Positions 45,044 to 60,400 are shown, counted from the stretch's first letter. The stretch: 64,000 nt of DNA from Oscheius onirici (GCA_932521025.1 OW051470.1:4884501-4948500), one strand, 5' to 3'. Made by a program: numbers and translations. The notes: a model not told the origin generated them from the letters alone.

Positions 45044-46569
45044 TTAAGTCAAGTGCCCGATAGAAAAGCTCCTGATTTCGTTAAATATGGTATATTTCCA
45101 TTCGTTCAATGATTTCTCCCTGTCTTCGACAAACTGGAAGTTGGCAGTTGTTTCTTCATCTGGTAAATGCCAGCCATCAAGGTACGGATGTTGCAGAGCT
45201 TTTTCTACCGTTAGTCTAATAGAGTTTTAATCGAAAACGAAGAAGAATTAACCTTTCATCGGGATCGAGAATCAACATTCTAGACAGGAAATCGGCGAAT
45301 TCTTTACCATATTCTTGGTAAGTCTGTTCGAAGTCTGTGCGATGGTGGTGAGGAAAGTGTTCAAGAAGCTTGCGTAGTTGATGGTCATTTTCTCTCTCAA
45401 TCTACAGAAATATGTTGAAGCAAAAATTGAGAAACCTTGTCTAAAAGTTGTTCAGATGGACTGCCAACAACCTCAATTATTGATGTGTACAATAAATTTT
45501 CTAAACAACTAATTTTAAGCAAAAAGTTCTTTACCATTGTCTCCCTTGAAGATAGGCGATAGTTGCATAATTTCTCCAGCGATACATCCGATGGACCAAA
45601 GGTCGGCTGAAACCCTTGCGGTAATAAGGGAAAAAGATAGTACCAGGGGTTGAATAGTTGCCGACTTTCCAATAAATCGTCTCGGGGCTTCGGTACCGCT
45701 TGGTGGTCGCACATTGAGTCATTTGACTCTCTTCGAGAGAACGAGCTAGCCCAAAGTCGAGAATTGTCAGAGTACCGTCTCCGCTCAGAGCTGAACTGTG
45801 TGTAATTCAATAACCCTAAAAAGATCAACCTAGATTTTCCGGCTTCAGGTCTCTGTGTATAATTTGGACAGAATGTAAGTATTTGACGGCAATGAGAAGT
45901 TGGTAGATTATGGATTGTATCTGTTGCATATCTAAAAGTCTCCTTCCCGCCTTCTGTTCATTCCTCAGCACTTGAGCCAAACTAGTTCCAGCGTAGTTTG
46001 TCACAACATAACTGCAATTGTCTCATTTGTGCAGTTTTCGTATTACTCACATTTCATTTAGGTCTTCTGGTCGCAAATCTGGACTGAACAAATCGAAGGC
46101 TCTGATTATGTTGTCGTGGCGGATCAGCTGGAGCAGCTTGATTTCACGATACGATTTCACGACGACGAGCCTAAAAGATTCTCTTTTTGAAGTTTGAGCG
46201 AATTCTAACCTGAGGAGCGTCTGAAAAGGGATTTTTGAATCGTTTAATAGCAACGTTGAGCGGTTCGTTTACACCTTGGTACATAATCTCTGTTCGTCTT
46301 AAAAACTTGAGTTCAACCAGTCTTTTGTGGTTTTTAGATTGCTTCCGAAACTTGTTCTTTAGTGAATTGACTCACACTACGTTTCCATACGAACCACCTC
46401 CGAGATAAGACAGGGAAGATGAGTATTCTTTTGGAATCGCAAAGTTGACGGTGTGATTGGGGAGAATGTTTACAGGAATATTAGTGAAGCTTCTGTTCAC
46501 AATATTCGTGTCTACTCTGCAACTGGTAGAATACTGATGAACAGCTGTCTCATACCGGTCATTGTGCAT
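45044..46569 (-). CDS. p38-like MAP kinase with TQC activation loop
   Basis: Kinase domain in about eight exons. After an N-terminal extension (MHNDRYETAVHQYSTSCRVD) come the Gly loop LGGGSYGNVV, the catalytic Lys in VAIKRFK, and SYREIKLLQLIRHDNIIRAF. Next are YVVTNYAGTSLAQVL, LLIAVKYLHSVQIIHRDLKP, LDFGLARSLEESQMTQC, then ATTKRYRSPETIYW and ADLWSIGCIAGEIMQ. The C-lobe has GKEFADFLSRMLILDPDERL and the acidic docking patch LPDEETT, ending SFSIGHLT at TAA 45044-45046. HRD, DFG and Lys are present, so it should be catalytically competent. Family members have TGY in the activation loop (C. elegans PMK-3 has TQY); here the codons ACT CAA TGT give T-Q-C, so the phosphorylatable Tyr is missing. It is divergent from the bZIP gene at 47102. 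Confidence 0.9.
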
Positions 46570-47101
46570 CTTTTGAGGTAGAAAGTGGGTTGAGTTTCCA
46601 CATAAAATAGGTTGTTGCTAGGCTGACAAGATGGTTACAGAGGAAGAAACACGGGCTGAAACGATAACAAACACACAGCGCCGCTGACTCTTCCCAACAG
46701 CTAGTCACGTCCGCTCAAGACCCGTCACTGTGCTTTCTAAACAAAACCTTTTTAGAGCTGAAAAAGCATCGAGGCTTCTACCTCTTATTGTTAGTGAACG
46801 TAAGATAAACTTGTCGAAATAAAGCTGGTTTCAAACGTTCAAACTGAACAAACAGCAGTTTCACTCAATTACCGAGACTTCATAGAGATTATTTTTTCAT
46901 TTATAAAATTCAAGTTCAATTGATCAAATCTTTGTCTCATTCCATGACATCATTTCGTTTGCGTCTCGGTTGTGCAATCGGCTGGGCGGGGTCTCGGCGC
47001 GGTCTCTGCAGCCGCGATACGTCTATCCATTCTTGTCTCAACGTCACTTTCGTCTCTCCTTTTCTCAGACATTTACCAAACAGTACTTTCAGCTATCAAT
47101 A
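46570..47101. promoter_or_regulatory. Divergent promoter region of kinase and bZIP genes
   Basis: 532 bp between the kinase (minus) and bZIP (plus) starts. A pyrimidine-rich stretch precedes the bZIP ATG (TTTTCTCAGACATTTACC), where TTTTCTCAG could be a splice or trans-splice acceptor 30 or so bases upstream. No specific operator is recognised. Confidence 0.4.
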
Positions 47102-47844
47102 ATGAACTCTATGTGGAACAGCAATTCCTGGAGCTCTTCTTGGCAGGATCAAGATTCTCCGCCGCATTATCCGCAGTTTATGAACACACCAATTTGTGAA
47201 CTGACTCCCCTTCACAGAGTGCCACTTTTAAAGGAACGGTTAGCATTTTCCCTTATTTATTAGTCTCAATTTATTTCAGGGGCTATGAGGCGCGTACAGG
47301 AAGTGCAGATCACTCCTAGTTAACGTTCATCGCTTCACAAGGTACACAGCCCGCGGTCAACTTATCTCTGTTTAGAATTTAACAATCTTCAAGATCTCGA
47401 ACCGTCATTTAATTGGCAGATTCACGATTTTAACAACTATCTCAACCCGGTTTCTGAAGAAAAACAGCTGTTCGATCCCGAGTTTGCCGAGTTTTTCCCA
47501 GACTACCAGCATCCCACATCAGGTAAGAGTATCACTGTATCTTCATATCGGCTCCTTCAGCAACTCCCTCCTCCTCTTCGTCCTCCAACTTTTCTTCTTC
47601 CCCGCCTCCTTCCGATGAACTCGCTGCTAAGCGCTATAAGGCAATGATGGCTGCTCGTCGGGCCAGAGCAAAAAAAGCGGAAACTCTGAAAAGAAACAGA
47701 GCAGAGGAAAAGTCTCTCGAACAGAGAAACATCGAACTTAAATCGACGTTATCTGTTCTGGAACAACAAGTCGACAGCTACAAGAAAATGATTTTGATGG
47801 CTTGTGGAGGAGAGATGCCTTCGTCAATGTTCTCTCGAATCTAG
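47102..47844 (+). CDS. Atypical bZIP transcription factor
   Basis: The frame starts MNSMWNSNSWSSSWQDQDSP; later exons give DLEPSFNWQIHDFNNYLNP, FDPEFAEFFPDYQHPTS and a Ser-rich linker. The C-terminal basic region and zipper are AAKRYKAMMAARRARAKKAE, then TLKRNRAEEKSLEQRNIELK and STLSVLEQQVDSYKKMI, ending EMPSSMFSRI at TAG 47842-47844. In canonical bZIPs the basic region reads NxxAAxx(C/S)R; here that segment is AMMAARRAR, so the invariant Asn is Ala and the Cys/Ser is Ala. The spliced frame through 47281-47340 meets an in-frame TAG (47317-47319) before rejoining at CAAGAATTTAAC, so the exon 2 model is uncertain: an unseen splice or a broken gene. Confidence 0.65.
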
Positions 47845-48317
47845 TCCGTTTTTCTCATTGGTGATTGTGCTCGAGAAAATGAATATTGACACCATTCTAT
47901 TATATATTGCTCCCAAGTCTATGTGCGTCTGTCTGTCTATCGGAAGACTGCAGACGATATCCAAGGTGAAATCGACGCGGTAGAAGAGCCATCCAACAGA
48001 CAAGCTGCGAACGGCCATCCAGCAGTAGCCTTAGGACAAAGACTGGTTTTTACTGACAACTTGTGAGGAATTGACAAGTTATAACAATTAAATTACTGTC
48101 AAACTTGAAAATAAACTTGTAGTTAAGAGCTACTAAAGTTTCTGACAAACTTTGACAATTTTTGCAGTTTTGTTTTAGTTTCTTTTGCTGGCAAGGAATA
48201 TTGAAACCTCTAATCAGCTGATTATACCCTACCGCACCTTTAAAAGAGAACTTCACGGTTGTTGATGTTTTTATTCCTTTCAGTTTTTTTTTGTAAACAC
48301 CTTGGAACAAAAGTGAA
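47845..48317. other. Convergent intergenic gap with repeat copy
   Basis: 3' regions of the bZIP gene (plus) and PAN2 (minus). ATTGCTCCCAAGTCTATG at 47906-47923, followed by a TGTCTGTC run, is a copy of the repeat block found at 3017 and 3238. No gene is seen. Confidence 0.5.
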
Positions 48318-51300
48318 TTATTCGATAAGTGATGATATCGGTGAAACAGATTTAGCTGGTGATTCACTTAGCCGCCAATTCGATTGGTTACCCGTCTCGT
48401 AGAGCTGCTGGAGTTTCGTGAGAAGAGATCCTGAGAGATGAATATCAAAAAGAAAAGTTGTTACCGTCTTTCTGAAATTCCAAATACATTTTGTACAATT
48501 GAAGTGCAATGCGAGCATCGACCACAGAATCGTGGGTCTGTTCCTGAATCCGTTCTCCCAAAAGATGCCATGCTAGGAACTGGAGGGAGATGTATCGTTT
48601 GTCTGGTAGATGGAACAAATGAACGGTGTCACAGATCTGCTCCGGAGGAACGTAGATATTGAGAACGGCAAAGTCATTCTGAAGTCCGTGTCCCACAAAA
48701 ATGACGCCTTTTTCGATGAGATGAAGCAGTTTGAGGTAGACTTTCTTCAAAGTGGTCAGATGCTTTGTTGAACGAGTCGGATCGAGATCGTCTTCCATGA
48801 TACCACTGATTGGATGATGATCAGTCAATTGGATGTATTACCTGTATGCTGTTAAATAGTCGTCGACTACTGTTCCAACACACGTCACTACATAGTCGTC
48901 TATCAGAGCCATCTCTCCCGTCGAGTCAACACAACTCACTCTTCCGACCGTCTTTCTTCCGAGTTCCTGCAAATCATTATTCAACATGAGTTTCGAATTG
49001 ATCCACGTCAACGAATTCAGCGTCAATTCCAACAATATCTCCGGCTGACGGGATCGAGTGAGCACTTCTCTCTTTCATGAAATTGTCGTTTCCAGCCAGG
49101 TTGCAGTCTGTTTGAAAGACACTTTCCGAGATCGCCTTTCTCTTTTCAGAAACTGAAATATCGGATAAAAGTTGGAAAATAGCAGTTCCACCAGTCATGA
49201 CATCACTCTTCGTACTCGCATAGATAAAGGCTAACGGTAGTTTCCAGCGAGAGTCGAGATGCAGAGCTTCTTCTTGATGAATTTCCGTGATCAGAACATC
49301 GTTCACTACGACCCAATCGAATTTGCTAAAAAGAATATTCTGTTCAGTCTCACACAACAAACCTCTTATTTCCCGTTCTGAGCATAGTGACCACATGTTT
49401 TTCGAGTTCTTCCTCAGTTTCTCTCGCAATCTCCACAACGCATCCGACAAGCTTATAACTGTCCGCATCTTCAGCTGGCTGTTCCGAGAGAATCGCGATC
49501 CCATTGGATAATTTGGCCGAAAAGGACTTGCTAACAAACTGTCTCCATTCTCCTCCGGTATCCGAAAGCCACGTCTCACATTCCATCTCCCAATCGCCCA
49601 AGCCATGCGAGTATTTACAACAGGGTCTGAACAGACATTTTTGCTAATTTACGAAAGACAATCATACCGATTGCGACATTCGGGTCCATATCTGCAGACT
49701 TTTTCAGTCTTGCCTCCCATGCCCAACGAGTACTCTTGTTCGGGAGCTCTGTACTTTGGACGACGTTCAGAGAGCTGTGAAAGGTTGTTGAAAGAAATTT
49801 GATCGAGTTACCTTTAACTGTTCTTCCCAAAAAGTCTTGTATCGTTCAGCAGAAGGATTTGCGTCGATCATTAGAATTGGAGGAAGCCGTTTCACTTTTC
49901 GAGTGTCTTCCATTCTCGTTTTGGTTTGACAGACTGGACAATCTCCTTCTCGCTGTCCTCGTTGATGGAGAGCCTTTTCGATCAGAGAACAGAGGGTCAG
50001 ATGATCTGCGGCTGGAAGACAATGTTTGACTCAAAATAAGTAGAAGATACCATTGGAATATTGAAGAGACAAGAGAGTTCTCTTCTCCTCTCCAGGTGTG
50101 ACTTCTCCACAACGAACACATCTAGAATTCAAAGCCAGTTCAGTTTTCAAGAGTTCAGCGATTCGATCTCCTTCCTCTCCAACCAAAGACTTGTCGATGG
50201 CATCAATCATGAAAGTGAAGACATCTTGTGTGGTTGGATTAGGCTGAATCCATGGGGCGGGAAATCCCGAAGCGAATATAGATCGAAGGAGATTTGTACT
50301 GGAGGCAGCAGTTGTAGGCGCATGGTCACTCATCATTCGGAAGAGGAACCCGAGTTGACACGAGATACAGTGCTCGTCTTCACAGAGATGACAGAGGAAG
50401 ACATTCCGAAAAGCGGGAACTATGTACAGCAACTGAAATTGTTGCTTTGTCTTCACCACAATCGAAACCTCACATGAACAATTGGATTGACAGCTGAGGC
50501 CGTAGGAGAGACATGAACGAGAGGAACTGTCATTGATTTGTTGCATTTCAATATTGTCTTTACAGCAGCACTGCCCTTTTTGGAAGACTTGAGTAACTGT
50601 TTCATCCTACGATAGAACTGAGGAATGACTACCGGTCTCTCAGTCAATATCTCTTCTGAACAATTACTTACTTTTTTTTAATTAAAAAGGAGAATACCTT
50701 CTACCGGTTCCTCTTCCAAATAATAAGGAACTGTATTGAAGTACTGGAAAGGGGTTCCCGCCTTTGGATTTGTGGCATACGTCACATACTGGATGGTCTT
50801 GACGTTTTGATAGTTTCCAAGAGGCTTTTGTTTTCTGAGAAGAGCTTTTGTGAGCAGGAAAACGAATAAAATAAGCATACCTGAACTTGATTTCGGTCAA
50901 GTCTTCAGGCCAGTCAGAAAGGAGAGTCTCGTCTGATGAAAACGGCATCGGAATACTAGCCAAAGGTGTCTGAGTGTCGTCTATTCCAAAAGACTGGGGT
51001 AATCCCAACTAAATTTTATGGTTCAAATACAAAAGGAAGAGACTAACCACGGAGTCAGCAAACTCTGTCGAATAACTTTCTTCGTTTATCGTCGGGTTTG
51101 CTCGGTCCGAATAAACGTGAATGTTGCCCAATTCGTCTCCAAAAGCCATCATTTGATACGTAGGGGACATTCCGAAGGCGGTCAGAGCATAACCACCGGA
51201 TTCGATCAGAAGGGGTATTGCCGCTTCTTGCCCATTTATGTCGTTGATCTGGGCTTCTCCCATCTACAGAATGAGAAATCCTTTTTTGTAGTTACCTGTG

Positions 51301-52249
51301 AACAGAAAACGACTTTGGAGTCGTAAAACGAAGGAAGGAAGCGGGTGAAAACGGGTGCGAAGGAGAGAGCAAGAGGCTTCTGAGCCTGGAACATTCGGAG
51401 ATCGTAGACTTTGACGTACGGATCGCCATGGAGAGAGTTCACTCTGCAAAGGTTATAAAGAAATCTCAGATAAAGTACCTAAAGGAACATCCACAGGTGA
51501 TGAGTCTGTTTCCGGAAATGTCAAAGTCTTGAACAGGACCACCATGAACTTTGGGAAGAATTCGGAGCGTGTCCAGAGAGGACATTGACCTTTGGGAAAT
51601 CTGAAAGATCTCTTATAAATTTGAAATGACTAATCTCCAACATTGCCTTCAGTGTCTGCCGTGTAAATATGACTACCACTGCTCTTGATCAGCATCACAT
51701 TCTTCTCATTGATCGAAGCCACTCTGATCTCTTTCTGCTTCTCTAAATCGAACTGAATCATGGTCTTCTGATCTCCGCCCATCAACATCGTCGGAGCTGT
51801 GGCCAGTCGGAACATACAGGTCATGTTCTCCGTGTTTCGAGAACTAAAGCAGTTTGTGAATGAACAATACTCAACCTTACGTGAAAGTCGAAACACTGAT
51901 TCCTTGTCTCGTGTGAGATCGAAGATGGGTCGCGGAGAGGGAGAAAATACCAAATTGACTGGCATCCAAAGCTCGAACCTCGGTATTGAATGAGGCGAAA
52001 GAACTGTACTTGTTGTAACTGTTCTCTCCACAAAACGACGACACTTTCCCCTAGAAAACACAGAGTAATAGATGAAACAAATACGTTTACATTGGTGTTT
52101 CCTGACCAGATGAGTTCCTCAATTGGATCGAAGGTGATGGCAGTTATCGGAGTCGGATTTAATGGGTTCACTTCGATTCGAGTGAAATAGCCAAAGTTGC
52201 CTGGCCCTGGAGGCCAGTCCTCATTTTCCCCAGGATCAGAAGGTTCCAT
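48318..52249 (-). CDS. panl-2: PAN2, poly(A)-nuclease deadenylation subunit
   Basis: The N-terminal WD40-type region starts [20 protein letters not shown] and includes [40 protein letters not shown] and [20 protein letters not shown]. The pseudo-ubiquitin-hydrolase region (about 50550-49000) has [20 protein letters not shown] and [20 protein letters not shown]. The C-terminal DEDD exonuclease has [35 protein letters not shown] and [15 protein letters not shown], so all four catalytic acidic residues and the His are present. It ends SPISSLIE at TAA 48318-48320. PAN2-PAN3 trims poly(A) tails in the cytoplasm. The ATG at 52249 is preferred because an acceptor-like AATTCCAG lies just upstream; an in-frame ATG at 52348 would add a non-conserved leader. 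The symbol follows C. elegans usage. It is divergent from eEF1A. Confidence 0.95.
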
Positions 52250-52919
52250 ATATTTTGCGAATCTGGAATTTGTTTGTGACCAAAACAAACTTTGGCAGCC
52301 CTGTGAAAGAATCACTGATATCAGAAAACACGTGACTGGCTCGACCATGAACCATACTCAAAGGAAAACTGGAAACCGTGAAAATGTTTTATATCTATCA
52401 TGTCTTCATTTCAAAAATGGAGAGTATCCTATTAATGTTTTGTTTCAGTACAAACCAGTTCGATAGTTTCACAACTGTACTTTCACAATCAGATCAATAA
52501 AATCTAGCTCACCTCGTGATAGCCCTTTGATCACAATCAAATGGTCAATTTGAACGTACTTGGAGAATTGGCGTGATCAGGTATTCTCGCTCCAATGCGA
52601 ACACAAAAGGTCTTACCCCGATTCTCGGCGTCTACCGTAGCTCTGCTCGAGCTGCATCGCTTCTCCCAACTTTGGGCCTACTCTCTCCTCAGATCCAGTA
52701 TTTTTCTTATTCTCCTACTCTAATTTTGACCTTCTTTCGATTTTCTTATCGTTGTCGACTAGCTTCGGCGCTAGAATATCGATTTTCGGGATAGATCCAA
52801 TATCTAGATGGTCAGAATCTGTTCGAATTTGTCCAGTTCTCTCAGTACCTTGCTCTAAAAAAACTTTTTCTCGGTAAATTGAGTTTTCAGTTGGGCAAAC
52901 ACTTTACTTCACTCCAGCC
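52250..52919. promoter_or_regulatory. Divergent promoter region of PAN2 and eEF1A
   Basis: 670 bp between the PAN2 and eEF1A starts. Near the eEF1A side a perfect stem CTAGC-TTCGGC-GCTAG (about 52758-52773) is visible, and a TTTTCAG acceptor at 52884-52890 lies 30 bp before the ATG, suggesting a 5' UTR intron or trans-splicing. No TATA box is identified with confidence. Confidence 0.45.
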
Positions 52920-55798
<2,879 letters not shown>

Positions 55799-55893
55799 AA
55801 CCATTGAACTTCTCTTTAATTGTTCCCGGATGGTTGATTTGATCCAATTAAATAACTTTGTTACCCTATCTCGTTGTTCATGTTCTTAAAACT

Positions 55894-56411
55894 TTACCAC
55901 AGAAGCACAATAATACCGACAAAGAAGAGTATCAGCGTGAAAATGAGAGAAATGGCTAGGGCGTAGTCACAGGTATCCATCGAGTCGAGATACTTCTTTG
56001 CCATTTGGAACGGTTTAGAACTTTGGATCTTTTCGCTCCTGTAAACTGTTGTTTCAAAAAGAAGATGTTTAGGACTTACATTGGTTGTTCCAGCGTCTCC
56101 TTTGATACTAGAGCCTCGATGTCCCATCTTGGAATATGATCTTTTTTGAGACTCGCGTAAGCGTGTTCTTCTGGAGGAGGAGAGGGTTTCAGCGAAGGTA
56201 TCGAGCTCCGAGAGGTTCTGTATTGTAAAAGTTGTATTTTCACAGGTAAGCAGCCAAGAATGAAAACTCACCGCTCGACAGTTCTGGTCATTGCTGGATT
56301 GAAAATGTTCTTTGGGGTGTGGTATCCGGGATCTTCTTCGTAAACGGCATCTCTCAGTTCTCTGAGAGCTGTCAACAGTTCCTCGTCGTTTTCGAAAGAA
56401 CCTCCAGACAT
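55894..56411 (-). CDS. Small tail-anchored membrane protein, unknown
   Basis: Three exons give about 140 residues. MSGGSFENDEELLTALRELR and YEEDPGYHTPKNIFNPAMTR form the first exon. A GTGAGT...ATACAG intron then leads in phase 2 to TSRSSIPSLKPSPPPEEHAY and HIPRWDIEALVSKETLEQP, and a GTAAGT...TTTACAG intron leads to SEKIQSSKPFQMAKKYLDSM. The C-terminus is a hydrophobic helix (ALAISLIFTLILFFVGIIVL) ending LW at TAA 55894-55896, with almost nothing after it, so the protein should be inserted tail-first with its N-terminus in the cytosol. I do not recognise the family. An alternative reading of exon 2 in another frame is open throughout and rich in Ser/Arg, but it does not match the phase of exon 1. 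The gene is convergent with eEF1A (95 bp between stops). Confidence 0.7.
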
Positions 56412-57414
56412 TCTGAACCCGATTATTTCAGTCAAAAATAGGAAAGAAGTCGTTTTGCAAATGCGATGGCGCTTCCGAAAGTCGCTAAAAAGCGGCTGGG
56501 AATAGGCTGCGCAGAGTGTAGGATAAAGAAACATCTGGCAGATAGAGCCCCTCGTTTGTCCTCCCGACTCGGCTGATTTGTGGATTGGAAAAGGAAAGTG
56601 CCGCGTAATGTACACGCAGGGACAAGTTCCCCTTATTTGAATTGGGCGGAGGCGTGAACTCGCCAAAAGACACTGACAGGTACTTTTATTTTGTACTCAA
56701 CATAAGGAACAACAGAGCTTTTGGAGATCTTTGTGAGTTTCAAAAAGAGAGGATACAATCGTGGGAATTGCAGCAGTCTATTCAAAGTATACGAAGGGCC
56801 GTTTGTCACGCAAATGACTTCCCTTCAATTTGCAACAATCGAGCAAAAACTCAGAGATAAAAGAGAGGCGCTTGAACCGGAAGAACGCGGGAATTTGCCT
56901 CCTGCCAAATTAAGGCCAGGTGGGGCAGGTGTCTGAAAGATGGGCTGCGGCATCTTGAAAAGGCTCGACCATTAATTAGTCAAAACACACGAGATGGACT
57001 AAAGTGTCTTCTCGTGTGCGGGGAGAGGGGCCTCTGTTGACAGAGACAGTCGTCTTTCATTGGCGGATTAGAGGCTCATTAGCATACAGAGGTCTCAAGG
57101 ACTCACTGTCAGAGGAACAAAGGCCTCTCCAGAAAAATATCTTTATTACGACGTCTAAATAAAAGGGGACTATCGGATCGAAATCACAGGACAGTGTCTT
57201 GGGGAGAGAAAAGGACTATTTATTGCACAAAACTGGGAAAGAAGACGGGGACGTAAGAGACAGACAGTAGAAGAACCCATGACTATTAGGAAGCCCTAAT
57301 AAATAGGAAAAACGGGGCTAGACATATGAGAAGAATATACAAAAAGAGGGCAAGAGAATTAAAGCAATCGCGCTGTGTAATGCAAACGGAGAAAGAGAAT
57401 AAATAGAAATGAAA
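56412..57414. other. Intergenic, no gene recognised
   Basis: Lies between the tail-anchored protein's start (minus) and the BED-finger gene's stop (minus). Purine-rich on the plus strand (AGAGAAAGGAC-type runs). No frame with coding character. Confidence 0.5.
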
Positions 57415-60400
57415 TTAATAGGTTTTGGGTAGGTAAGAACGATTGGCTCGCAGCAGTAGATCTCTCTCCAGTCGCTCGGGTTTGTCCAGATGAGACAGGA
57501 GCAGCGACGAATCGGTCTGATGCCAGGGACTGTTGTCGTGACGAGACCGAAGTGACAAGAGTCGTCCGCCAGAAGGAGGTGACTGAGGAATACAAAGCAG
57601 TTCCGTCGCGAGATCAGACAACTGAAAAGTCTGCTTACTGGTTTGATCTATGAGGACTGACCTGCGGATAGGCGTTGGAAGCCTGTTGCCAGAAGAAAAG
57701 AGGCGGCTGGAATGGGTGTCCGAATGTCCGGTTGGATCCAAATGGAGAGAGAAGAGCATCAACTCCACACTGAACACGTTTCGTATTTAGACAAGTAAAA
57801 AACTCACTCCGTTGAGAATCTCCTCGAAATATGTATTCACCACAGATTCAGCCATTCTGTCTCTCGAAGGATTCTTTTCCTGATTGATCCTATCGTGAGC
57901 CTGTTGGAACAGATCGGCGTAGAGAGGATTGGTGGACAAATCAGATCCAGTCATTTTGGTTTGATTGATGACGTTCGCCAGAAGAGCGTCTACTCCATGT
58001 GGACGAGCTGGAAGTCGGCTACGGAGCTGAAAAGTAAGAATTATGTACTCAATTTGTCTCCTTGATACCTGCTTCTCCAATGTCTTCTTGGCATAGGCGA
58101 TCTGTTCGTCGTTGAGAAGTACAGCCAGTTGAGGATTCAAAGCCGTTGAGAGAACGAAAGTTCCATCAAAGTTGGCACTGTTGACGTCCAGAATCGATTC
58201 CAACTGTTCTTCAATTGTTTGTTTCAACTCTTCGCTGATCGGGGCAAGAGATCCTTCTTGTTCCAAACCCTTCAAAAGTTGTCGAAGTGCTGGAATCGCT
58301 CCATCGATTGTGGCAATTTCTCCACTAGCGGCCTGTTTCACAAGAGAGGCAGAGTGACAGACGGCACGAAGAAGGCTCCACTGTTCCTCGGTTACATTCC
58401 TCGGAACCAAGCCCTGAGCGATGATAATTTGCATTGCGTCCTTGATCTTCAAGACGGCCTCTGCCAGGATGATGAAATGTTCGGTGAACGGCAGCTCCAC
58501 CACTCCGCCGACAGCTCTGTTCAGCGCCTGAAGGGCATCAGTCTTGGCGACGAAGGCAAAAATCATGGCGAAAATCGACTTTTTGAGTTCATCAATCGCC
58601 TGAGAATTGTCCAAGAAGAAGGTGAACGCGGACAGCAGACGGTCACAGAAGCTGTCGATCTAAAACAATTTTTCAGGTGATATTTCAAATTTTGCTTACC
58701 TGTCGATCGAACAAATTTTCGCCCTCAAATCCATTCAATCCCTTCAAGCCGAGACACACGACTTTGCTCACTTTCTCCATCGGAATGTCATAATCGGACA
58801 GAATCTAGAACTTCTTCATTTCGAATGTTTTTGAGTTCATTACCTGATCGACAGTCATTGTGATCGATTCAGCAGGAGTTTCCGCTGCAGCTAGTGTACG
58901 GAGTCCAATAAGCACTTGCTGGATTTCGTACTTCTGGCCAGTGTATCCGGGGAAACTGGCTGAGACAAGAACTCGTTGCAGCTCGTCTTGTCCTGGAACT
59001 GGGACTCTGACTCCTTCCACTGTGAGACAAATCTTAATTTCCGCTTATTTGCTCTTCGAGAACAGGACTACCTTTTTTGAAGAGGTGATGTGCGACTTTA
59101 TTGACTGTAGAAGACGATTGTGATGAGAGACGATCAGTTGTTCGATGATGGAGACATCGTCGGGAAAAGAGAACTTTGGCTGAGCCACTTCGAACAGTTC
59201 TCTCCAGAGAGGAGAAGCAAGAACATCTGTAGGAACGTGCGAGGAAGCAAGAGCAATGGCCAGTCGAGATTCAAGCTCTTTCTGTCGTCGCTCGTCCCGA
59301 CGCCACTTCTTCGAAGGAATGATTTGTCCGGACGGAGTCATGGTCAGACCTGAATAACGATTATTTTTCAAATAGGAAGTCGTATGAAGCTACCTGCTTG
59401 CTGAAGCATTTGAGAGGTGGCCTGGGCTGCGGATATGTTGGCAGTAGAGGTCGGAACTTGCTGATTCAGAACAAATTGGAGTGGATTCATGGCGAAAAGG
59501 TTCTGGACAAGATTCGGGAGCGGACTGGTCGGCTGACTGCTCCTCATCGCGTTCACCATGTTGCTGAAAGTGAGAATCCGACTCAAACCCGTAAAATCTT
59601 GGACAAGTCAAAGGTCTCCCTCATCCTGCCTGCCTTTCGTTCGCCACACACCTGCCAACTCATTCTTCCGCGCTAGTCAAAACAAGGAAGAACCGACTAC
59701 CGTACCCCCTCTCCAATATTCTTGTTTATCAAAATTGCGTCCACCCTCGAGGTGTTTTTAATAGACTAGTGGATAATCTCTGAAAACAGTAGACATTCCA
59801 TTAGAATGAGGAGATATCTTGATAGACGATGTTTGACACATGATCAAACTGAACTCACCTCATATCCGGTCGACTCTCCTTCTTCTTGATAGGTTTTGGA
59901 GGTGGCGGAATTCCGTTGCTGAGAGTGGAAGTTGAAGAGGACGGGGAAGAGGGCATCTGACCTCCATGTCGCTCCTTTGTGTACTCAACCTAATATTTTA
60001 AAATATTGAACCCCGTATAATTTTGCAAACTTGGAAAAAGAATTCTCAACGAGTTTTATGTTAATCAACCTCATCTACACAAAAATGCAAAAACTGTTTA
60101 ATGCGTCTCAATTACGCCTCTATATACTCAGCTCAGATACCGGCGAGATTGTTTTACCTTTAGTTTCTGGAACTCTGCATACTCGTCCGGATGTTTCTTC
60201 AGATGACAGGCAAGAGTACTGGTGTGGGGTCCTTTCAGCATGTAGGTACAATCTCCAACAATGCATCTAAAGTTGTATTATTACTGAGCTTGGAAACAAT
60301 TGAACCTGCTCAAATTCTCGGCCTTGTTGTAGACGAAATACTTCCAGACGGGAGTCTGCTTATTGGTTCCACCGGATCGTATCGAGGCTGCAGGGTTTCT

